DNA of 8,664 nt from Syntrophaceae bacterium (GTDB taxonomy: Bacteria; Desulfobacterota; Syntrophia; Syntrophales; UBA2210), in NCBI GenBank assembly GCA_030619435.1, contig JAUXBI010000060.1, forward strand, positions 1 to 8,664. The letters run 5' to 3'. The position numbers and the translations under genes were made by a program. This document shows, piece after piece, positions 1-6,316 of this stretch (its first letter is position 1; each line of letters begins with the position of its first letter). The notes under the pieces are model-generated. The model was given only the letters and a program-made list of their open reading frames with translations, was not told where the DNA came from and did no database searches.

Positions 1-19
1 AAGGAAGCTCGCGCGATGA
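1..19 (+). CDS. Possible 3' end of an upstream ORF overlapping the permease start
   Basis: In the frame beginning at base 2 the sequence reads Arg-Lys-Leu-Ala-Arg-stop, with the TGA at 17-19 overlapping the permease ATG at 16-18 as ATGA. Such 4-base overlaps are common between subunits of one ABC operon, so an upstream gene (for example the ATPase or another permease) could end here. Only five codons are visible, so neither its existence nor its identity can be shown from this window. Confidence 0.25.
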
Positions 20-747
20 AAAGACTGTTGGGAAAACTGTACCGGGTTATACTGGCGGTTGCGATACTTGTCGCAGGTATGGTGGCCGAACGAACGGGTC
101 TGATAGAATACCTCTCTGATCCATATGAATATCCGGTTATCATGGAATTGTTCATGCAGCACCTGTATATGGTGACGTTAAGCATGACTTTTGCCACGAT
201 CATAGGAATATCAGCGGGTATTTTGCTTACCAGGCAGCGGTTTCGCAGGTACGCCGGGATCTGCATGTATATTATCGGACTGGGACAGACTATTCCCTCT
301 CTTGCCGTTCTCGCGCTGGCCATGAGTTTTCTGGGTATCGGCACAAAACCGGCGATATTCGCGCTTGCTATCTATTCCATACTCCCCATAGCCAGAAATA
401 CACTTGCCGGGATCACCGCAGTACCCCCGGAATTGATAGACGCCGGAAAAGGCATGGGAATGCCCCCAATCAAGGTTCTTATGGAGGTGGAAATACCTAA
501 TGCCATGAAGGTGATTCTCACGGGATTCAGGGTGGCACTGATAATTAACGTCGGCACAACAGCGCTCGCTTTTCTCATCGGGGCCGGAGGCCTGGGAGAC
601 TTGATATTCACGGGGATCAATCTTATGCAGACGGACAAGCTGCTGGCCGGCGCTATTCCGGTGACACTGCTGGCGCTCTTTGCGGATTTTCTGTCTGAGC
701 TATTAGGAATAGCTTTGATTTCAAGAGGACTACGTCTTTCTGAGTAG
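16..747 (+). CDS. Osmoprotectant (glycine betaine/choline-type) ABC transporter permease, OpuCB/OpuBB/YehW family
   Basis: Inner-membrane subunit of a binding-protein-dependent ABC importer for compatible solutes. The 243-residue protein has a hydrophobic N-terminal segment (about 9-24) and further membrane segments around 50-72, 80-105, 108-125, 165-200 and 208-235. The cytoplasmic EAA loop that docks on the ATPase is seen at about residues 139-163: E139, D142-A143-G144 and a closing I-P-N-A at 160-163. The length is normal for the short single-domain permeases of the OpuB/OpuC/Yeh group. The start is supported by AGGAAG at 2-7, eight bases before the ATG; the frame stays open to the window edge, so an earlier start cannot be excluded. 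The neighbour at 892 is the matching binding protein. No ATPase gene lies in the window; it is presumably upstream. The substrate is inferred from family and partner. Confidence 0.88.
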   Translation: MKRLLGKLYRVILAVAILVAGMVAERTGLIEYLSDPYEYPVIMELFMQHLYMVTLSMTFATIIGISAGILLTRQRFRRYAGICMYIIGLGQTIPSLAVLALAMSFLGIGTKPAIFALAIYSILPIARNTLAGITAVPPELIDAGKGMGMPPIKVLMEVEIPNAMKVILTGFRVALIINVGTTALAFLIGAGGLGDLIFTGINLMQTDKLLAGAIPVTLLALFADFLSELLGIALISRGLRLSE

Positions 748-879
748 GAAAAGGTGTAGGGTTTTGACTTTCTGTAAAACCATTTGTTCAACACGGGATT
801 TGAGCAAAAACAGTCCGGCTTATTTTTTACTCGAATCCTCAAACATTAAAGCTCTCTGGCATTCAGTCAAGAGACAAAC

Positions 880-886
880 AGGAGGT
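880..886 (+). promoter_or_regulatory. Strong Shine-Dalgarno for the binding-protein gene
   Basis: AGGAGGT lies five bases before the ATG at 892. It is the best Shine-Dalgarno in the window, consistent with binding proteins being made in excess over their membrane partners. The preceding 144-bp gap holds only a weak 6-bp hairpin (760-781) and no convincing promoter. Confidence 0.8.
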
Positions 887-891
887 ATGAC

Positions 892-1803
892 ATGAAAAAG
901 ATATTTGAACTTGCTCTTCCGGCAATACTTATTTCGGCATTTCTTTTCCCTGGCAATGTTTTCGCTGAGAAAAAAACCGTGGTGGTGGGTGGTAAGAATT
1001 TTACGGAACAACTCCTGCTTCCGGAACTGGCAGGCATCCTTCTCGAGCAGGCGGGATTCGATGTCACACTGAAGACGGGCGTAGGCACGGTAATAGCCAG
1101 AAAATCGCTGGAGAATGCCCAGATTGACCTCTATTACGAGTATACGGGCACGGCGTACACGGTATTTTACAAGCAGAAAGATACCGATATTATGACTGTG
1201 CCCGGCAAGGTCTATGACTGGGTCAAAAAAGCCGACGCCGAGAAAGGTCTTGTCTGGCTCGCCCCCGTCAAGTTCAACAATACCTATACCCTGATGATGA
1301 GAAAGGCGGAAGCGGAAGAGCTTGGCATAAAAAGCCTTTCGGACCTTGCCGGGTATGTGAACAAACACCCCGGCAATCTCATCTTCGCCCTGAACGCAGA
1401 GTTCTGGGAACGCCCCGACGGTTTTAAGAAAGTGATGGAGACCTACGCGTTTTCCATTTCTGCAAAGCAGGTCAAGAAAATGTCCACTGGTCTTACTTAC
1501 AAGGCGCTGAAGGAAGGGCTGGTCAATTCCGCAATGGGTTTTGCCACCGACGGCAGAATCGCGGCCTTCGGCTTTGTAAATCTTGTGGACGATAAAGCCT
1601 TCTTCCCCGTCTATAATCCTGTGCCGGTCGTTCGCAAGGATGTTCTTGATAAATACCCTGAAATCAAAGGCATATTAAAACCGATCGCGGACAACCTGAC
1701 GACGGAAGAGATGCAGCAGTTAAACAAGGCTGTGGATGTAGACCACAAGCAGGTTCATGATGTGGCCATGGATTGGCTGAAGACCAAAAATCTAATCAAA
1801 TAG
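892..1803 (+). CDS. Periplasmic osmoprotectant-binding protein (OpuAC/OpuCC/OsmF family)
   Basis: This 303-residue protein should capture glycine betaine, choline or a related quaternary-amine solute in the periplasm and deliver it to the permease encoded just upstream. Residues 1-25 form a typical Sec signal peptide: K2-K3, a hydrophobic core, and a V-F-A cleavage site at 23-25. No lipobox cysteine is present, so the protein is predicted to be soluble rather than a lipoprotein. The mature part starts with a beta strand leading into G-K-N-F-T-E-Q (34-40), a hallmark of the OpuCC-like branch of the OpuAC family. It also has the family's Y-E-Y-T-G-T motif (82-87), where aromatic residues are commonly used to hold the quaternary ammonium group. 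The length is normal. The start is fixed by the strong ribosome site at 880-886. The exact ligand cannot be told from sequence; betaine, carnitine, choline and ectoine-like solutes are all possible. Confidence 0.9.
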   Translation: MKKIFELALPAILISAFLFPGNVFAEKKTVVVGGKNFTEQLLLPELAGILLEQAGFDVTLKTGVGTVIARKSLENAQIDLYYEYTGTAYTVFYKQKDTDIMTVPGKVYDWVKKADAEKGLVWLAPVKFNNTYTLMMRKAEAEELGIKSLSDLAGYVNKHPGNLIFALNAEFWERPDGFKKVMETYAFSISAKQVKKMSTGLTYKALKEGLVNSAMGFATDGRIAAFGFVNLVDDKAFFPVYNPVPVVRKDVLDKYPEIKGILKPIADNLTTEEMQQLNKAVDVDHKQVHDVAMDWLKTKNLIK

Positions 1804-1822
1804 ATTCAACCCGCAGATTTCC

Positions 1823-1853
1823 GAAAGGGGAAAGGAAAATCCTTTCCCCTTTC
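1823..1853 (+). terminator. Hairpin terminator after the osmoprotectant transporter genes
   Basis: A perfect 14-bp inverted repeat (arms 1823-1836 and 1840-1853) closes on a three-base AAA loop, starting 19 bases after the stop at 1803. The arms are purine-rich on the left and pyrimidine-rich on the right, half G/C. It is followed by a pyrimidine-rich stretch (TCCTTTCTC) rather than a clean T run. Position and stability argue for a transcription terminator or an mRNA 3'-end stabiliser separating this unit from the nrd promoter downstream. Confidence 0.72.
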
Positions 1854-1967
1854 TCCTTTCTCACGACCCGCAGAAAACAGCTTATCGTTCTCATATTTTT
1901 TTATCGAAGAAATTGGCCTGTTTTCAATACTTTTTCCCATAATGTAACGTCCTGCAAAAAATTCCCC

Positions 1968-1996
1968 TTGACAATATATAGTGTTAGTAGTATCCT
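1968..1996 (+). promoter_or_regulatory. Sigma70-type promoter of nrdDG
   Basis: A perfect -35 hexamer TTGACA (1968-1973) is followed after 17 bp by TATCCT (1991-1996), four of six matches to the -10 consensus. Transcription would start near 2003, leaving a leader of about 43 bases with GGAGG at 2034-2038 seven bases before the nrdD start. A second, less likely option is TCGACC (1997-2002) with a perfect TATAAT at 2020-2025; it would leave only about a dozen bases of leader. Both NrdR-like boxes overlap the first promoter region, which supports it. Confidence 0.62.
1969..1984 (+). promoter_or_regulatory. NrdR box 1 (putative operator)
   Basis: TGACAATATATAGTGT matches the palindromic NrdR-box consensus (acaCwAtATaTwGtgt) at all ten core positions (C1972 to G1981) and in four of the six flanking positions. 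It sits directly on the -35 hexamer, so a bound repressor would block RNA polymerase. NrdR is the ATP/dATP-sensing ATP-cone repressor that typically controls ribonucleotide reductase operons; its gene is not in this window. Confidence 0.75.
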
Positions 1997-2000
1997 TCGA

Positions 2001-2016
2001 CCACAATATGTTGTGT
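2001..2016 (+). promoter_or_regulatory. NrdR box 2 (putative operator)
   Basis: CCACAATATGTTGTGT matches the NrdR-box core apart from one G at a variable central position, with five of six flanking bases matching. Its start is exactly 32 bp after that of box 1, about three helical turns, which is the usual spacing of paired NrdR boxes. It covers the predicted transcription start. Confidence 0.75.
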
Positions 2017-2045
2017 TCATATAATAGGAAGGTGGAGGATAATTC

Positions 2046-4136
2046 ATGCGAAACAAAATAAGGAAAAGAGACGGACATCTGGCCATGTTCGATGCGGTAA
2101 AGATCACAAACGCTATCGCAAAGGCGGGAATGGCAAACGATGAATTTGGCGAAAAAGAAGCGAAAAAGCTTACAATAAAGGTGCTGAACCTGGCTGAAAA
2201 GCTCTTCGACAACAAGATTATGACCGTTGAGGAGATACAGGATATAGTTGAAGAAGTGCTCCTTGGCTCTTCATATCGCAAGACCGCCAAATCATATATC
2301 ATATACAGAGATCAACACGCGAGACTGAGAGAAATTACCAACAAGATGGAGGTTGATCTTGTAGATCAGTATCTCAAGAAGATGGATTGGAAGGTAAACG
2401 AAAACAGCAATATGGAATACTCTCTTCAGGGACTTAACAATTACCTTTCATCGGAAGTAAGTAAGGTCTACTGGCTAAATAAGATATATCCTGATGAAAT
2501 TAAAACCGCCCAGACGAACGGGGATTTCCATATTCACGACCTCAGCATCCTCTCTGTTTACTGTGTTGGATGGGATCTGTATGACCTCCTGACAGAAGGC
2601 TTCAAGGGAGTTTCCGGAAAAGTGGAGAGCAAACCTGCAAAACATTTTCGCAGCGCTCTTGGACAGATAGTCAATTTCTTCTACACTCTGCAGGGAGAGG
2701 CGGCCGGCGCGCAGGCATTCTCAAATTTCGATACACTCCTTGCCCCTTTCATAAGATACGACAACCTCGAGTTTAAAGAGGTGAAACAGGCCCTTCAGGA
2801 GTTTATCTTCAATATAAATGTTCCAACGCGTGTGGGATTCCAGACGCCTTTTACCAACGTCACGCTGGACATAAAGGTGCCGAAGTATTACGCCGATCAG
2901 GGCGTAATTATAGGAGGAGAACCGCAAAGTGAAATATACCGGGATTTCCAGAAAGAAATGGCCATATTCAACAAGGCCTTCCTCCAGGTAATGGCTGAAG
3001 GGGACGCCAAGGGGCGCGTTTTTACTTTCCCGATTCCCACATATAATATCACTACGGATTTCGACTGGGACAATCCAGACCTCGAATACTTGTGGGAAAT
3101 GACGGCAAAATACGGAGTGCCCTACTTCTCAAATTTTATCAATTCCGATATGAATCCGGAAGACGCGAGGAGCATGTGCTGCAGGCTGAGGATAGATAAC
3201 AGAGAACTTGAAAAGAGAGGAGGCGGCCTCTTCGGATCCAATCCTCTGACCGGTTCCATCGGCGTAATAACAATCAATATGCCAAGAATCGGATATCTTT
3301 CAAAAACGGAAGATGAATTTGTCAAACGGGTGGATCATCTTATGCTCCTGGCAAAGGAAAGTCTGGAGATAAAACGGAAGGTACTCGAAAAATTCACCGA
3401 CAGGGATCTGTATCCCTACACAAAATACTATCTCAGAGATGTGAAAAAACGTTTCGGTGAATACTGGAAGAACCATTTTTCCACGATAGGTCTCGTGGGA
3501 ATGAATGAGGCGTGTCTCAATCTTACGGGAAGGGATATAGCCGATCCGGAAGGACAGGAATTCACAAAAAGAATACTCGATTTCATGAGGAGCAGGCTGC
3601 TTGAATTCCAGGAGGAAACCGGGAACAACTACAATCTTGAAGCAACTCCGGCAGAGGGAACATCCTATAGTCTGGCGAAAAAAGACAAAGAAAAATACCC
3701 TGACATTATCTGCGCCACAGGGAACGTGGCCATGGAGAACGGCGCTGAGATGTTCTATACCAATTCTACTCAGCTTCCCGTAAACTTCACCGATGACATT
3801 TTTGAAGCGCTGGATCTCCAGGACGAAATTCAGACCAAATATACAGGGGGAACTGTCTTCCACATCTACGCAGGCGAGCGTATTGAGAATCCCTCCGCAG
3901 TAAAGGCATTGGTGCGCAGGGTCTGTGACAAATACCACCTTCCCTACTTCACCTTCTCCCCCACCTTCAGCGTGTGTCCGGATCACGGCTATCTAAATGG
4001 GGAACAGCAAACATGCCCTACATGTGAGGCACCCTGCGAAGTTTTTTCCCGCGTGGTTGGTTATCTGCGCCCGGTAAAACAGTGGAACAAGGGAAAACAG
4101 GAAGAGTTCAAAGTCAGAAAGGAATTCCGGGTGTAA
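2046..4136 (+). CDS. nrdD: Anaerobic ribonucleoside-triphosphate reductase, class III (NrdD)
   Basis: Reduces ribonucleoside triphosphates to dNTPs in the cytoplasm without oxygen, using a glycyl radical made by NrdG. The 696-residue protein begins with an ATP-cone allosteric domain (about 3-92, from K-I-R-K-R-D-G to the R-D-Q-H-A-R helix), followed by the ten-stranded glycyl-radical barrel. The segment S-M-C-C-R-L-R (Cys378, Cys379) matches the finger-loop region expected to carry the thiyl-radical cysteine. Near the C terminus, Cys644, Cys657, Cys660 and Cys664 form the zinc site. The radical site R-V-V-G-Y places the radical on Gly672, within the family's usual last 25 or so residues (R-P-V, W-N-K-G-K and E-F follow). 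Everything needed appears intact. The ATG has GGAGG seven bases upstream. The gene forms an operon with nrdG, four bases downstream, under the promoter and NrdR boxes at 1968-2016. Confidence 0.97.
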   Translation: MRNKIRKRDGHLAMFDAVKITNAIAKAGMANDEFGEKEAKKLTIKVLNLAEKLFDNKIMTVEEIQDIVEEVLLGSSYRKTAKSYIIYRDQHARLREITNKMEVDLVDQYLKKMDWKVNENSNMEYSLQGLNNYLSSEVSKVYWLNKIYPDEIKTAQTNGDFHIHDLSILSVYCVGWDLYDLLTEGFKGVSGKVESKPAKHFRSALGQIVNFFYTLQGEAAGAQAFSNFDTLLAPFIRYDNLEFKEVKQALQEFIFNINVPTRVGFQTPFTNVTLDIKVPKYYADQGVIIGGEPQSEIYRDFQKEMAIFNKAFLQVMAEGDAKGRVFTFPIPTYNITTDFDWDNPDLEYLWEMTAKYGVPYFSNFINSDMNPEDARSMCCRLRIDNRELEKRGGGLFGSNPLTGSIGVITINMPRIGYLSKTEDEFVKRVDHLMLLAKESLEIKRKVLEKFTDRDLYPYTKYYLRDVKKRFGEYWKNHFSTIGLVGMNEACLNLTGRDIADPEGQEFTKRILDFMRSRLLEFQEETGNNYNLEATPAEGTSYSLAKKDKEKYPDIICATGNVAMENGAEMFYTNSTQLPVNFTDDIFEALDLQDEIQTKYTGGTVFHIYAGERIENPSAVKALVRRVCDKYHLPYFTFSPTFSVCPDHGYLNGEQQTCPTCEAPCEVFSRVVGYLRPVKQWNKGKQEEFKVRKEFRV

Positions 4137-4140
4137 TCTG

Positions 4141-4830
4141 GTGAAGATCGGAGATATACAGAGGTTCTCTCTTATTGATTATCCAGGCAGGATATGTGCA
4201 ACTGTATTCACACAGGGCTGCAATTTCAGGTGCCCGTACTGTCATAATCCCGAGCTTGTGATACCTTCACTGTACAGGAAAGGTATGGCAGATGATGAGG
4301 TCTTTGCCTTTCTCAAAAAGCGGAGGGGCAAGCTTGACGCCGTAAACATCACCGGGGGAGAGCCCACATTACAGCCCGATCTTATTGAATTTATAAAACA
4401 AATAAAATCGCTGGGCTATATGGTCAAAATCGACACAAATGGATCGTTTCCTGAGATCCTGAGGAAACTGATCGAGGGTAAGCTCTTGGATTATATAGCC
4501 ATGGACGTCAAGGCACCTCTCGAAAAATATGGGAAAGTTACCGGATCTTCCATAGCTCCTGAAAATATAGCAGCGAGCATAAGGCTGATAATGGACTCCG
4601 ACATTGATTATGAATTCAGGACAACAATAGTAAAATCCCTTCTGACAGAGAGAGATATCGAGAAGATAGGTATTCTCACAGGTGGCGCCAAATGCCTGGT
4701 GCTTCAGAGGTTTGTGCCCTCAAAAACCTTGGACCCGGGATTCATGAACGAAGATACCTACACCGATGAGGAGATCTACAGCATGAAAGAAAAAATGGAA
4801 AGGGTGGTGCAATCCGTTATTGTTCGTTGA
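4141..4830 (+). CDS. nrdG: Anaerobic ribonucleotide reductase activating protein, radical SAM (NrdG)
   Basis: Radical-SAM activase that cleaves S-adenosylmethionine with a 4Fe-4S cluster and abstracts a hydrogen from the NrdD radical glycine (Gly672 here). The cluster ligands are the CX3CX2C set Cys27, Cys31 and Cys34 (C-N-F-R-C-P-Y-C), and the SAM-contacting G-G-E-P is at 72-75. The opening K-I-G-D-I-Q-R-F-S-L-I-D-Y-P-G is typical of the longer NrdG2-type branch (about 230 residues) rather than the roughly 155-residue E. coli NrdG. The start is GTG, four bases after the nrdD stop, with only a weak ribosome site, so translation is probably coupled to nrdD. Related activases (for pyruvate formate-lyase, for example) share the core motif, but adjacency to nrdD settles the role. 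Confidence 0.94.
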   Translation: MKIGDIQRFSLIDYPGRICATVFTQGCNFRCPYCHNPELVIPSLYRKGMADDEVFAFLKKRRGKLDAVNITGGEPTLQPDLIEFIKQIKSLGYMVKIDTNGSFPEILRKLIEGKLLDYIAMDVKAPLEKYGKVTGSSIAPENIAASIRLIMDSDIDYEFRTTIVKSLLTERDIEKIGILTGGAKCLVLQRFVPSKTLDPGFMNEDTYTDEEIYSMKEKMERVVQSVIVR

Positions 4831-4854
4831 AGTTTGCAAAAGTTTTTCTGCATC

Positions 4855-4883
4855 TTGTGATTGTTTGCTTGCTGATATATAGT
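4855..4883 (+). promoter_or_regulatory. Candidate promoter upstream of kdsD
   Basis: TTGTGA (4855-4860) and TATAGT (4878-4883) are separated by 17 bp, with four and five matches to the -35 and -10 consensus hexamers. Transcription would start near 4890, about 75 bases before kdsD. No convincing terminator was seen between nrdG and this point, so read-through from nrdDG is also possible. Confidence 0.4.
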
Positions 4884-4929
4884 GCGAGAGTAAGGAAACA
4901 ATCCTTAATTAAACGTAAACCTCTTTGTC

Positions 4930-4947
4930 TCCGGATTATCCGGATTA
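4930..4947 (+). repeat. Two tandem copies of a 9-bp unit in the kdsD leader
   Basis: TCCGGATTA occurs twice back to back (4930-4938 and 4939-4947), 18 bases before the kdsD start codon and just ahead of its weak ribosome site (AGGA at 4953-4956). The central ATCCGGAT is itself palindromic. It may be chance or a small regulatory element; no known binding motif is recognised. Confidence 0.5.
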
Positions 4948-4965
4948 GATACAGGATATTTTTCA

Positions 4966-5949
4966 ATGACCGATTCAATAAAACAGGCAAAGGAAGTTCT
5001 TAAAATAGAGGCGGAGAGTATCCTGAATCTCGTTGACAGAGTTGGCGCCGATTTTTCCATGGCCGTCGAGACCATATATGGGGCTAAAGGCCGTGTAATC
5101 GTGACAGGAATCGGAAAATCAGGTCTTGTGGGAAAAAAGATAGTGGCAACCCTGACAAGCACTGGAACACCCGCCATCTTCCTTCATCCGGTAGAGGGCC
5201 TGCATGGCGATCTCGGCATCGTCACCAGAGATGATGTCATGCTGGCCATATCCAACAGCGGCGAGACGAGCGAATTGAACACACTTATCTTGGGTGTGAA
5301 GGACATCGGGCTGTCCATTATCGGTTTTACCGGCAATATGAACTCAACCCTTGCCAAAAACAGCGACGTGGTTATAGACGTAGGCGTGGACAGGGAGGCA
5401 TGCCCCTTTGGTCTTGCACCCACATCAAGCACTACCGCCGCGCTGGCTATGGGAGATGCCCTGGCCGTTGCCCTTGTCGAAAAAATGGGGTTTACCAAAA
5501 ACGATTTCTATAAATTTCACCCCGGCGGGCACCTCGGACAAAGGCTGATGGCAAGGATAAAGGATGTCATGATCGGCGGCGATGATATACCGGGAGTATT
5601 TTCGGGAACATCCGCAATTGAAGCCATTGAGGAAATGGACAGGGAAAACCTTGGTTTCATATTTATAACAGACAGAGAAAACCACCTCTTGGGCATCCTG
5701 ACCGACGGAGACCTGAGACGGCATATCAGAAAGGGAACGGAACTCAAGGGACGGCTCGTGGACGACCTGATGACAGAAGATCCCAAAACCATCGCTCCCG
5801 ACACATCTCTTGCGCGAACGATAGAAATCATGCAAAGGGACGAGATTACTGCATTAGCCATAATAGACAGTAATGGACATATCGAAGGATATGTCCATCT
5901 CCATGATATATTAGGAAGAGGCGGAACTATAAAAATTTCCACACCGTAA
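4966..5949 (+). CDS. kdsD: Arabinose-5-phosphate isomerase, KdsD/KpsF/GutQ family
   Basis: Interconverts ribulose-5-phosphate and arabinose-5-phosphate, the first step of Kdo synthesis for lipopolysaccharide, in the cytoplasm. The protein has 327 residues, essentially the length of E. coli KdsD. The N-terminal SIS (sugar isomerase) domain, about 35-170, shows G-I-G-K-S-G with Lys51, the phosphate-binding I-S-N-S-G-E-T at 95-101 and the conserved A-P-T-S-S-T-T-A-A-L-A-M-G-D-A-L stretch. H-P-G-G-H-L-G-Q-R-L with His185 follows; a histidine in this segment is essential in characterised enzymes. Two CBS domains come next (about 198-255 and 265-317) and may bind a regulatory nucleotide. The ATG has AGGA nine bases upstream. 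KpsF/GutQ paralogues share this architecture, so the capsule or glucitol paralogue cannot be fully excluded, but no capsule or glucitol genes are nearby. It heads a co-directional run of closely spaced genes. Confidence 0.94.
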   Translation: MTDSIKQAKEVLKIEAESILNLVDRVGADFSMAVETIYGAKGRVIVTGIGKSGLVGKKIVATLTSTGTPAIFLHPVEGLHGDLGIVTRDDVMLAISNSGETSELNTLILGVKDIGLSIIGFTGNMNSTLAKNSDVVIDVGVDREACPFGLAPTSSTTAALAMGDALAVALVEKMGFTKNDFYKFHPGGHLGQRLMARIKDVMIGGDDIPGVFSGTSAIEAIEEMDRENLGFIFITDRENHLLGILTDGDLRRHIRKGTELKGRLVDDLMTEDPKTIAPDTSLARTIEIMQRDEITALAIIDSNGHIEGYVHLHDILGRGGTIKISTP

Positions 5950-5998
5950 TAGAAAAGCTATGGAAGCAACGCGTGCTGTAAGACCTGCCCATTAACAG

Positions 5999-6259
5999 AT
6001 GAGCCTGAATAAAATACCCCAAGACTGCTTTATTGTCCGTTGTCTCAGATGCGGGCAAAAGAACCGTATATTCCGGCATCGGCTGAAGAACCGGCCTGTC
6101 TGCGGCAAGTGCGGGTTTTTTCTTGATGAACTCATAGTGAAATGCCTCTACTGTGGATCCAAAAACCGCATACCGGAAAACAAGCTCCATGACCTCCCCC
6201 TCTGCGCCAGATGCAAAGAGCGCCTCTACGATGAAGATATAGAAAACGATCCTTCATGA
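5999..6259 (+). CDS. Small protein with two tandem TrxC-like zinc ribbons
   Basis: An 86-residue cytoplasmic protein of unknown function. It consists of two copies of a CX2C-X16-CX2C zinc ribbon offset by exactly 34 residues: Cys15/18/35/38 and Cys49/52/69/72. Each copy carries the K-N-R-I motif after its first knuckle and a P-x-C before the second. The same pattern (CX2C, N-R-I-P, sixteen residues, CX2C) forms the N-terminal zinc ribbon of thioredoxin 2 (TrxC), but no thioredoxin fold or C-G-P-C follows here. An additional Cys10 precedes the first ribbon. The acidic tail (D-E-D-I-E-N-D) ends the protein. There is no clear Shine-Dalgarno before the ATG. It lies 49 bases after kdsD and 57 before the Nudix gene, suggesting one transcript. 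Zinc binding is inferred; a role in protein or nucleic-acid binding is possible but unsupported. Confidence 0.82.
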   Translation: MSLNKIPQDCFIVRCLRCGQKNRIFRHRLKNRPVCGKCGFFLDELIVKCLYCGSKNRIPENKLHDLPLCARCKERLYDEDIENDPS

Positions 6260-6316
6260 CAGAATTGAATCAAAAGAAATGGCTTTTATGAAACCATCGG
6301 TTTTGAGTATCCTATC

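Noticed and set aside
760..781. Hairpin with arms GGTTTT and AAAACC after the permease
   Set aside because: Only six mostly A/T pairs around a ten-base loop and no T run; too weak to call a terminator.
372..842. Minus-strand open frame of 156 codons across the permease
   Set aside because: It is antisense to a convincing permease gene, lacks any recognisable domain and is rich in Ser/Pro/Ile as expected for a shadow of a membrane-protein gene.
3300..3986. Minus-strand open frame of 228 codons inside nrdD
   Set aside because: It lies wholly antisense to nrdD, whose motifs are intact along this stretch, and shows no domain of its own.
4835..4852. Imperfect hairpin just after nrdG as a possible terminator
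   Set aside because: Seven-position stem with a mismatch, a T run only inside the stem and none after it; not convincing.
4873..4885. Third NrdR-like box (GATATATAGTG) before kdsD
   Set aside because: Only the right half resembles the consensus; the essential left-hand C and flank are missing, and there is no partner box 32 bp away.
5960..5995. Eleven-codon ORF ending three bases before the zinc-ribbon start
   Set aside because: No good ribosome site, no sign of an attenuator hairpin or codon run, and short ORFs of this size are expected by chance.
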